A stretch of DNA of 11,426 nucleotides from Pseudomonadota bacterium (GTDB lineage: Bacteria; Bdellovibrionota; Oligoflexia; Oligoflexales; Oligoflexaceae), in contig JAKQGS010000140.1 of the NCBI GenBank assembly GCA_029556045.1, positions 1 through 11,426 of the forward strand. Direction: 5' to 3'. How positions within the stretch are numbered: the stretch's first letter is position 1; every line of letters begins with the position of its first letter. Below, in pieces: positions 5,119 through 11,426 of the stretch. Below the pieces are notes generated by a model. That model ran no database searches. It worked only from the letters and a program-made list of their open reading frames with translations, and had not been told where the DNA came from. A program made the translations under genes and the position numbers.

Positions 5119-7016
5119 TTTTACGCTGGGGTCTATTGCTGGTGCTGATGTCCGGTTGTCAAACCACTCCCAAAACCAAAGCCGTCAAGCCGGTCGCCTC
5201 GGTGGGATTTAGTGAATTCATGAAGGTGATTACTCCACGGGGTAGTCTTTTACCACTGCCGGGTGGCCAGGAGTCGTTGCTGTTGGCACACCTTCCGGAT
5301 GACCCCTATGTCAAACTCTATCGCCTTAACCACAAAGACCATCAGTTTAAACAGGACCTTGACGCCGGCCAGTCCATCAGTGCCCTGCGACGGGATCCCA
5401 AACTCAAGCGCATCTATGTGATGCTGGATGATGAGGGAGATGAGAATACCGGTATTTATCATTACGATCTAGTTTCTCATGAATTAACAGACGTGTTTGT
5501 GAAGGAGGGGTTTCGTTCCTCCATCGAGGATTTTAGCACCGATGGTGAAACCCTCTATATTCTTTCCAATTACGAGAATAAAGCGATTTATTCTCTCTAC
5601 AAATTGGATGCCAAATCTCTGAAAAGCACCCGATTGTCCGACGGCAAACGCAGTTGGGATCGGGCGGTGGTGAGTCCTGATGGGAAAACGATTGCTTTGC
5701 AGGCTCATCGGGATAATGGGACTTCGGAAATTGTGTTGCTGGACGCCAAAACAAAGAAGGTCAGTCCCCTCCTCGCCAAACCAAATACCGTTTATGAGCC
5801 GGCGTTTTTCCATCCCAAAAATAAGGAACTCTACGTCAATAGTGATGAAGGACGCGATCGCAGCGGTTGCGCCAAAATATCGTTGACGGGTAAAGGGGCA
5901 CTGGAATGGGTGCGGGTACAGGACGGCCGTGATGTGAATTGTGGTTACGATGGTACGTCCCTGTTAAGTTACGCAGAGGAATCCGATGCTGGTCGAACCC
6001 AACTATTCCTTTATGAAGGGATATTTGAGCGGGAAGTCAGTTTTGCTCGCCCGGAAGGGGCCAATATCTCGGGTGTGGCGGCGATACCGGGGGATGAGGA
6101 TATCTATTTTAAAATGTCCCGCAGCAAAGCACCCGCAGAATTCTATCGCATCAAACGCAAGGGTGGGGCGGACGCTGTTCCTCAAAAGATTTCCAAATTG
6201 AATCATTCCAACCTGACGGAAAAGGACTTTGGCACCTCCATGGATTTCCGTTTTGCCAGCTTTGACGGCATGGAGATCCATGGTTTGATCTTCGCCAAAC
6301 CGGAATGGACCACCAGCGACGTCAAACGTCCCCTGATCATATGGCCGCACGGCGGGCCGGACTATCTGGTACGTCACGAGTATATGCCCACCTTTCAATA
6401 CTGGATCCAGCAGGGTTATGTGATCTTTGCCCCTAATTTCCGCGGGTCAATCGGGTACGGCAAAAAGTTTGAGACTCTGAACGACCGGGACTGGGGCGGT
6501 GGCCATATCAAGGATGTGGTGTGGGGCAAACGGGAGGTGGCCAAACTGCCCTATATTGACGGGGACAATGTCTTTGTTGTGGGACGGAGTTTTGGGGGAT
6601 ACTCCACATTGTCTGCCATCACATCCTATCCCGACGAATTCAAGGGAGCGGTGGCGATGGTGGCCATCGCCAATCTTTTTACCTTTCTGAAGTCGATTCC
6701 CCCGGACCCATCCTGGCAGGAGGAGTTCCTAAAGGAGGTCGGAGACCCGGTGGAGGATAGCGAGCTGTTGATGGAGCGATCGCCGTATTTTCATGCCAAT
6801 AAAGTCAAAACGCCTCTTTTGATTTATCAGGCGGATAAGGACGTGCGCACCGTGGTGGGGGAAATGGACGCGTATGTGGAAAAGTTGCGGGAATCCGGTA
6901 TCCCCGTGACGTATGAGGTGCTAAAAAACGAGGGTCATTTCATTTCCCGCCGGGAAAATCTGGAAAAAGTCATGCAGGGTACCATTGATTTTTTAAATCA
7001 GATCATACTGCGGTGA
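5115..7016 (+). CDS. S9 family (prolyl oligopeptidase-like) serine peptidase, predicted lipoprotein
   Basis: This 633-residue protein starts with a short signal (MILRWGLLLVLMSGC) whose lipobox ends at Cys15. Gln follows the Cys, rather than the Asp that would retain it in the inner membrane, so it should be lipid-anchored on the periplasmic side, probably at the outer membrane. Residues about 40-370 look like the beta-propeller of S9 peptidases, with repeated strand motifs such as VSPDGKTIAL. Residues about 380-633 form the alpha/beta-hydrolase domain, which includes WPHGGPDY and NFRGSIGYG. The catalytic set is Ser492 in GRSFGGYS, Asp576 in ADKDVR and His608 in NEGHF. Family members remove dipeptides or acyl-amino acids from short peptides. 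Its ATGA coupling to the FGase-family gene suggests it processes the same product or recycles it outside the membrane, by inference. An open frame extends 70 codons further upstream but lies over the FGase gene and would bury the signal peptide. Confidence 0.9.
   Translation: MILRWGLLLVLMSGCQTTPKTKAVKPVASVGFSEFMKVITPRGSLLPLPGGQESLLLAHLPDDPYVKLYRLNHKDHQFKQDLDAGQSISALRRDPKLKRIYVMLDDEGDENTGIYHYDLVSHELTDVFVKEGFRSSIEDFSTDGETLYILSNYENKAIYSLYKLDAKSLKSTRLSDGKRSWDRAVVSPDGKTIALQAHRDNGTSEIVLLDAKTKKVSPLLAKPNTVYEPAFFHPKNKELYVNSDEGRDRSGCAKISLTGKGALEWVRVQDGRDVNCGYDGTSLLSYAEESDAGRTQLFLYEGIFEREVSFARPEGANISGVAAIPGDEDIYFKMSRSKAPAEFYRIKRKGGADAVPQKISKLNHSNLTEKDFGTSMDFRFASFDGMEIHGLIFAKPEWTTSDVKRPLIIWPHGGPDYLVRHEYMPTFQYWIQQGYVIFAPNFRGSIGYGKKFETLNDRDWGGGHIKDVVWGKREVAKLPYIDGDNVFVVGRSFGGYSTLSAITSYPDEFKGAVAMVAIANLFTFLKSIPPDPSWQEEFLKEVGDPVEDSELLMERSPYFHANKVKTPLLIYQADKDVRTVVGEMDAYVEKLRESGIPVTYEVLKNEGHFISRRENLEKVMQGTIDFLNQIILR
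6652..6680 (+). terminator. terminator-like hairpin and T-run inside the S9 gene
   Basis: A perfect 9-bp stem (6652-6660 with 6664-6672, arms TGGCGATGG and CCATCGCCA) closes a 3-base TGG loop. It is followed after three bases by five T residues (6676-6680). That is the shape of a Rho-independent terminator, but it lies within coding sequence for the hydrolase domain (AMVAIANLF). It may be a chance product of codon choice. If it works, it would act mainly on untranslated transcripts. Confidence 0.3.
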
Positions 7017-7043
7017 TGGTGAATTTTTTATTGACCGGTAGGG

Positions 7044-7988
7044 ATGGATGCAGAGAATGTCTATGATGGTTTGGATATGATGTTGAATGAACGCCCGAAG
7101 TCTTCTGCGCAGTGTTCAGCCTGTCAGCAGCAGGCGACCCTTCTTTTTGCGACGAAGGACTACAATAAAAAAATCAGCGATGCGATCTTTTCAATCCATC
7201 GGTGCCAAAATTGTGGCTTTGTTTTTTTGCACAACGTCCCTGAGAATTTGGGTGCCTACTATCCCCAGGAATACTATCCGATTCCGCAGGATCGGCAGAG
7301 TTTGCAGGTGGTGGCGGAAAACGAGCGCTACAAGATCGATCTGTTACAAAAACATGTGCAGCGTGGTCGTCTTCTGGAGATAGGTCCGGCCTATGGTAAC
7401 TTTGCATACTTGGCCAAAGAGGCTGGGTTTGAGGTGGAAGGCCTGGAGATGAGTCCGGAGTGCTGCACCTTTTTAAATGATGTGGTTCAAGTCAAAGCAA
7501 CACAGACTACCGATATCCTGGCAAGCCTGAAGGACCTTGGAAAGTATGATGCGATCGTGTTGTGGCATGTCTTTGAGCATCTCACCAATCCATGGCCGGT
7601 GTTGGACAGCCTTGCGGAGCATTTGAATCCGGATGGCGTGTTGCTCCTGGCCATGCCGAATCCCGAATCTCTCCAGTTCCGGATATTCGGGCGTTTTTGG
7701 GCTCACCTTGATGCGCCTCGTCATGTTTGCCTGGTACCGTCGGATTTGATCACACAAAAGGCCGCTGCACACAGGTTATTGCCGGTAGAGTTGACATTTA
7801 CCGACCGGGGAAGTCTTGGGTGGAATTCCTTTGGTTGGCAGGTGACCTTGATGAATGCGTTTACAAACTCTACCTTGAAATTTGCCATGAAGGTTCTGGG
7901 TAAGGCTCTTTCGATCGCCTTGGGTCCCATGGAACGCTCGTCCAAAAATGGCAGTTGTTACACCATTGTTTTAAGAAAGCAGTCATGA
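7044..7988 (+). CDS. class I SAM-dependent methyltransferase with N-terminal zinc ribbon
   Basis: This 314-residue protein opens with two Cys pairs (C24/C27 and C54/C57) that should form a small zinc ribbon. A class I methyltransferase core follows. Motif I is LLEIGPAYGNF (110-120), the acidic end of strand 2 is Glu135 in VEGLEMS, and the post-II segment is LWHVFEHL (173-180). The AMPNPES strand and the HLDAPRH segment (221-227) are typical of methyltransferases in sugar or lipopolysaccharide loci. The acceptor is probably a sugar or glycolipid group, by inference from the glycosyltransferase that follows. ATG 7044 is the upstream start. Its only purine block (GTAGGG) abuts it, so a later ATG at 7077 is possible. 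The gene begins 27 bases after the S9 stop, with no obvious terminator or promoter between them. Its own stop overlaps the glycosyltransferase start as ATGA. Confidence 0.87.
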   Translation: MDAENVYDGLDMMLNERPKSSAQCSACQQQATLLFATKDYNKKISDAIFSIHRCQNCGFVFLHNVPENLGAYYPQEYYPIPQDRQSLQVVAENERYKIDLLQKHVQRGRLLEIGPAYGNFAYLAKEAGFEVEGLEMSPECCTFLNDVVQVKATQTTDILASLKDLGKYDAIVLWHVFEHLTNPWPVLDSLAEHLNPDGVLLLAMPNPESLQFRIFGRFWAHLDAPRHVCLVPSDLITQKAAAHRLLPVELTFTDRGSLGWNSFGWQVTLMNAFTNSTLKFAMKVLGKALSIALGPMERSSKNGSCYTIVLRKQS

Positions 7989-9166
7989 GTATGAAATTTT
8001 CGGTCTTATTGCCCACACGTGAACGGCTCGATCTTCTCAAATATGCGGTCACGTCCGTGCAGAAGCAGGACTATGATAATTGGGAGATCGTCATTTCGGA
8101 TAATGATTCTCAAACCTGTGACATCAAAAGTTATGTGGCGTCGCTGGCTGATCCCCGCATCCAGTATTTCCGGACAGAAAGGTTGTTGCCGGTCACTGAA
8201 AACTGGAATCGTGCTCTTGATAAATCGAAAGGTGATTATGTCATCATGTTGGGTGATGATGATTGCCTGCTTAAAGGATACTTTACAGACCTTGCAGCTT
8301 TAATCGCCAAATACCGGCAACCGGAGCTGATTTATACGTCGGCCTATATTTTTGGGTACCCCGGAGTGGTGCCGGGACATCCGGACGGCTTTTTGCAAGC
8401 GGATTTGAATAGACTCCACCAGCAGCCCAGCGATTACATCTTACCGCATGAAGACGCGGTAAAACTTTGCAAGATGGCTATGAATTTTAAGATGAATTAT
8501 GCCTTCAACATGCAGTATTCTCTGGTTTCCCGGCAATTCATCGAGCGTTTAAGGGATAAAGGCCCCTTCTATCAGTCCCCTTACCCCGATTTCTATGCCA
8601 CCAACGCCATGTTTCTCACGGCCCGCTCCATTGTTGTGGTTCCTAAACCGATGGTCGCCATCGGTATATCACCCAAATCCTACGGCTTTTATCATTTTAA
8701 CCGTAAAGAAGCAGAGGGTGTGCAGTTTCTCCAGAATGAAGGGGAATCAGAGAGTCGCCGATTCCTCGAAAAAATTATCCTGCCAGGCAGTCGCAACAAT
8801 ACCTCCTGGCTCCTGGCGATGGAGGCCATCAAGGACAACTTTAAAGAGGACGTGCCTGATCTGGAGGTTGGCTATCGTCGCTACCGTCTCTTTCAAGCTC
8901 TTTATGCCTACAAGAATTTTTTGGTGACCAAAACACTGAGCCGGGCCGAATATGACCAGATTTGCACCGGGCTGACACTTTGGGAAAAAGTTCTATGGGG
9001 TATTCCCGCTGGTATCGCCTTCAGGATTCTCGGTTTGATGCCTCCTGATATCAAGGAAAACCTCTTTAAGTCTCTCCGAAAGCTGTTCGGGAAATACGAA
9101 TTCGAAGGCAAGATCAGCGAAAAACGGCGCTTTGAAAACATTCTCGATGTGTTTAACCACGTTTGA
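7985..9166 (+). CDS. family 2 glycosyltransferase
   Basis: This 393-residue protein has a GT-A fold at its N-terminus. It begins with KFSVLLPTRERLDLL and runs through the VISDND segment (nucleotide-binding Asp39/Asp41). The metal-binding acidic triad is in MLGDDDCL (Asp91-93), preceded by the ENWNRALDKSKGDYV helix. The rest is a longer family-specific C-terminal part without clear membrane spans. Such enzymes transfer a sugar from a nucleotide donor to a growing surface glycan on the cytosolic face. The donor and acceptor cannot be read from sequence. ATG 7985 shares ATGA with the methyltransferase stop; a second in-frame ATG at 7991 would also give a normal N-terminus. An open frame reaches 10 codons further upstream (7955) but overlaps coding sequence and breaks the usual start. 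The 3' end overlaps the convergent flippase gene by 14 bases. Confidence 0.9.
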   Translation: MSMKFSVLLPTRERLDLLKYAVTSVQKQDYDNWEIVISDNDSQTCDIKSYVASLADPRIQYFRTERLLPVTENWNRALDKSKGDYVIMLGDDDCLLKGYFTDLAALIAKYRQPELIYTSAYIFGYPGVVPGHPDGFLQADLNRLHQQPSDYILPHEDAVKLCKMAMNFKMNYAFNMQYSLVSRQFIERLRDKGPFYQSPYPDFYATNAMFLTARSIVVVPKPMVAIGISPKSYGFYHFNRKEAEGVQFLQNEGESESRRFLEKIILPGSRNNTSWLLAMEAIKDNFKEDVPDLEVGYRRYRLFQALYAYKNFLVTKTLSRAEYDQICTGLTLWEKVLWGIPAGIAFRILGLMPPDIKENLFKSLRKLFGKYEFEGKISEKRRFENILDVFNHV

Positions 9167-10718
9167 AGCGTCTTGGGCGACTTTGTCGTAAGTCCAGGAG
9201 GATCGCCCGCACTTGTGGCGAGACCATCGCCGCGCCGACCAGCACAACCGTCAGTGTGGCGGCAATTTCCCCAATTCCAGCACCGTTATCCGGAGTCGGA
9301 GCCAGTGTGTTCCAAAGCATGTGAAATAGAGTAAAAAGGCAGATCACAGTCACGCAGGGCAAACCGATATCAATGAAATACCATCGTCGCAACTCGCCCT
9401 TCAGCAACCGTCGATGCATGATCGGCGCTTCAAAAAGAACATACCCCAGGTTCAGCACGATCCAGCAGGCACTAGCTCCCACCAAACCATAGTTGTGCAC
9501 CGCAAAAAACAGCAACGGCAAATAAAACACGATAGCTACCAGGTTTTTGTAGGTGGACAGGGTTGTCCACTGGGCCGCCAATTGCAAAGCGAGGGGCGGC
9601 AGCATCAGGACATTCAGGGCAGAGCCGATGGTCAGAATACCCAGAATAGGGGATGCCTGTTCGACGACGTCTGGTTGTTTGGCCCAAAGAACCAGAATAT
9701 CGCGGGCAAAGTAGGCTAACGTGGCGGCGATGGAAAACACCAATACCGAGAGTACCTGGGTGGTGCGATGGTAAAACGCCGCCAACTCCCGTTCCTGGAC
9801 TTCTGGAGCAGAATGGTCGGGCGAATTCTTTTGCAGGAGACGGCTGATCCTCGGAAAAACCGCCGCATAAATGGGGTGCCCGATGTACTGCAGGCTGTTG
9901 GCGAGGGAAAAGGCAAAGGTGTAATAACCAAGTGCCTGCAGAGGCAAAAGTTTGCTGATGATAAAGCGGTCCGTTTGCGTCAGGATGACGCTGAGCAGTG
10001 TCAATGCGGTCAGACCGCCAAAGTATTTTTTGTTCTCCCGCCAAAGATCGGGACTAAATCGCCCGGGCACCAAGGGGCCGTGGGCGGTAAAAATACCGGT
10101 GATGGCCAGGCGCATCATCAGGGTTGTGACCAGATTGACCACGGCTTGCCAAACAAAATAGGCTTGGATGGTTGGTTCAATCAACCAGAGGACCAGAACG
10201 GCGCCCCCCCATTGCAGGGTGGCTTGGATGACTTTGATAACATTTAAATGAACGTGCCGCTCCAGTCCGAGCAAACACCCTGTATAGAGAGCGATGGGCC
10301 ATTGAAACAGGATGACGATAGCCATCAATAGGATGGCTCGCTCCGCTTGAGCTGGCGCCATGGTTTCCAGATTGATCCAGTGGTGGGCGATCAGGGGGGC
10401 AACCAGAGCCAGAGCCAGGCCTAAGAGCAATCCCACCGACCAATAGATCACCTCGTAGGTGCGGATGATGTTTTGACCCTGCTGGCGATCCGTGTCCCGG
10501 CGTAAATCTAATAGAGCGAGGCCACGATTGACGGCAGTGCTCAGACCCATGTCCAGGAACGAGATCAGGGCAAAAATCGAAATATGGAGACCAACCAGAC
10601 CATAGGCTTCGGCACCCAGGAATTTGATATACCACGGCAAAAAGGCCAGGGACATCAAACCCATCCAGAAGCGCCCTGCGAGGTTGGCCAGAAAGTTGGT
10701 TTTGGTGGCTGATCTCAT
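9153..10718 (-). CDS. Wzx-like polysaccharide flippase (oligosaccharide translocase)
   Basis: This 521-residue, strongly hydrophobic protein has roughly 12-14 predicted membrane segments. The first spans the FLPWYIKFLG region, followed by AYGLVGLHISIFALISFLDMG. This opening, with GLSTAVNR after the second span, is characteristic of the polysaccharide-biosynthesis/MOP flippase family. Members move undecaprenyl-linked repeat units or similar lipid-linked sugars across the inner membrane. The start at 10718 is set by an AGAGGG ribosome site (10729-10724) five bases upstream and by ATGA overlap with the end of the preceding glycosyltransferase. A frame open up to 10874 would override that gene and is not supported. 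The C-terminus ends in a basic tail (RQSRPRRFKRG), which fits a cytosolic end. Length and start agree with the family. The exact substrate is unknown. Confidence 0.9.
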   Translation of the reverse strand: MRSATKTNFLANLAGRFWMGLMSLAFLPWYIKFLGAEAYGLVGLHISIFALISFLDMGLSTAVNRGLALLDLRRDTDRQQGQNIIRTYEVIYWSVGLLLGLALALVAPLIAHHWINLETMAPAQAERAILLMAIVILFQWPIALYTGCLLGLERHVHLNVIKVIQATLQWGGAVLVLWLIEPTIQAYFVWQAVVNLVTTLMMRLAITGIFTAHGPLVPGRFSPDLWRENKKYFGGLTALTLLSVILTQTDRFIISKLLPLQALGYYTFAFSLANSLQYIGHPIYAAVFPRISRLLQKNSPDHSAPEVQERELAAFYHRTTQVLSVLVFSIAATLAYFARDILVLWAKQPDVVEQASPILGILTIGSALNVLMLPPLALQLAAQWTTLSTYKNLVAIVFYLPLLFFAVHNYGLVGASACWIVLNLGYVLFEAPIMHRRLLKGELRRWYFIDIGLPCVTVICLFTLFHMLWNTLAPTPDNGAGIGEIAATLTVVLVGAAMVSPQVRAILLDLRQSRPRRFKRG

Positions 10719-11426
10719 CGGGTCCCTCTTTGGTGGGTGAGATCCTGTCCTTGCGGCATTGGTCTGATTGTCGAGGACTGACGCCAAAGCATTCCGGTCA
10801 TGCGGCGCAATGCAAAAAGTAGAAAAAGCGCCATGACTCTGGCAGGAGACCCATGGGCAAAAGCCTGGCGCCAATGGGTCATGAATCCCTGAGCGCTTCC
10901 TTTTGTCAGGAACATCATTCCCCGCCAGAGAGCTAAAGCACCAAAACTATGGCGGAAGGTTTCCCTCGTTGTCGGTGAAAATGGCAGCTGCGGATTGTTC
11001 AGGATCCTTAGATATTCCTGTAACTCCAGGGTGGACCCGCGATCCTGCTGCCCCTCCTGTCCCGCATGAAATAATATCCGGCAGGCCTTTTGGTCCGTGG
11101 CGGCGAAATCACCTTTGGTCATGGCTTTAAAATAGAAATCCAGATCGCCGCACTTGCGGAACGATGGGTCGAAACGGATCGTATCGACCAACCGACGGTT
11201 AAAAAAAACACCGGTTGGATAATTGAACGGGTTTTTGCCGGTTGTGGCCAAATGCGACATGCAAGCATCCGCAAGGTGGGGGTCACGATAGATGCCGGGT
11301 GCAATTGTCGTCCCCAGCATTTTAATGACTTGTCCGGATTCATCGACCGCGTCCCCGGTCATATTCAGCATGGCGACCTCGGGATGGTCCGAATAAAAGC
11401 GCACAGCCTGTTGGACCGCCCCTGCA
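10715..11426 (-). CDS. family 2 glycosyltransferase, C-terminal part (5' truncated)
   Basis: The frame is open from the window edge to TGA at 10717-10715, and no N-terminus is present. The visible 236 or so residues include an acceptor-side segment, PTGVFFNRRLVDTIRFDPSF, followed by GDLDFYFKAM. The latter resembles the (E/D)D-containing acceptor helix common to GT2 enzymes. The nucleotide-binding half and DxD motif must lie beyond base 11426. A hydrophobic/amphipathic stretch (VMALFLLFALRRM) near the C-terminus may rest on the membrane. It overlaps the flippase start as ATGA, so it is the upstream gene of a - strand operon. The GT2 call rests on the C-terminal half alone, so it is somewhat less certain than for its + strand partner. 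Confidence 0.75.
   Translation of the reverse strand, partial: AGAVQQAVRFYSDHPEVAMLNMTGDAVDESGQVIKMLGTTIAPGIYRDPHLADACMSHLATTGKNPFNYPTGVFFNRRLVDTIRFDPSFRKCGDLDFYFKAMTKGDFAATDQKACRILFHAGQEGQQDRGSTLELQEYLRILNNPQLPFSPTTRETFRHSFGALALWRGMMFLTKGSAQGFMTHWRQAFAHGSPARVMALFLLFALRRMTGMLWRQSSTIRPMPQGQDLTHQRGTR
10724..10729 (-). promoter_or_regulatory. Shine-Dalgarno for the flippase gene
   Basis: AGAGGG on the - strand ends five bases before ATG 10718 and lies inside the end of the upstream glycosyltransferase gene. It decides the flippase start against longer open-frame alternatives. Confidence 0.65.

Noticed and set aside
9177..9188. Small CGAC/GTCG hairpin near the convergent junction as a terminator
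   Set aside because: The stem is only 4 bp, there is no T-run, and it lies in coding sequence.
9472..10044. Alternative - strand frame inside the flippase gene
   Set aside because: It is out of frame with the membrane-protein reading and gives a non-hydrophobic, motif-free translation.

Overview
The window looks like a gene-dense stretch of a Gram-negative bacterial chromosome, probably a proteobacterium-like lineage. GC is mid-range by eye. There is a lipoprotein with Gln after the lipobox Cys, genes are packed with ATGA stop/start overlaps, and there are envelope-glycan genes. The exact taxon cannot be read from the sequence. No tRNA, rRNA, CRISPR array, insertion sequence or stand-alone promoter was seen, and no gap between genes exceeds about 30 bases.

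Region 1 (about 1-936, + strand) holds the C-terminal end of a protein with an Arg/Gly/Gln-rich tail, including a short 18-bp tandem repeat. It is followed by a complete type II thymidine kinase with an unusual P-loop.

Region 2 (965-7016, + strand) is the most interesting part. It has five tightly spaced genes: a C39-like papain-fold peptidase, an ATP-grasp ligase of the RimK type with a long N-terminal extension (RLAN-like), a GCS2-type carboxylate-amine ligase, an N-formylglutamate amidohydrolase (FGase) family enzyme, and an S9 prolyl-oligopeptidase-family peptidase with a lipoprotein signal. Two different amide-bond-forming enzymes sit beside three different amide-bond-cleaving enzymes, some predicted cytosolic and one exported. 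This matches the kind of amidoligase/peptidase system predicted by comparative genomics to make and trim a small peptide or a peptide tag. The product is unknown, and no precursor-peptide gene is visible here.

Region 3 (7044-11426) is a surface-glycan locus. A zinc-ribbon SAM methyltransferase and a family 2 glycosyltransferase lie on the + strand. They converge on a Wzx-type flippase and the end of a second glycosyltransferase on the - strand. The two convergent units overlap by 14 bp at their 3' ends. Region 3 starts only 27 bases after region 2 with no convincing terminator between them, so the peptide system may be transcribed with the first two glycan genes. A functional link between the two is only an inference.
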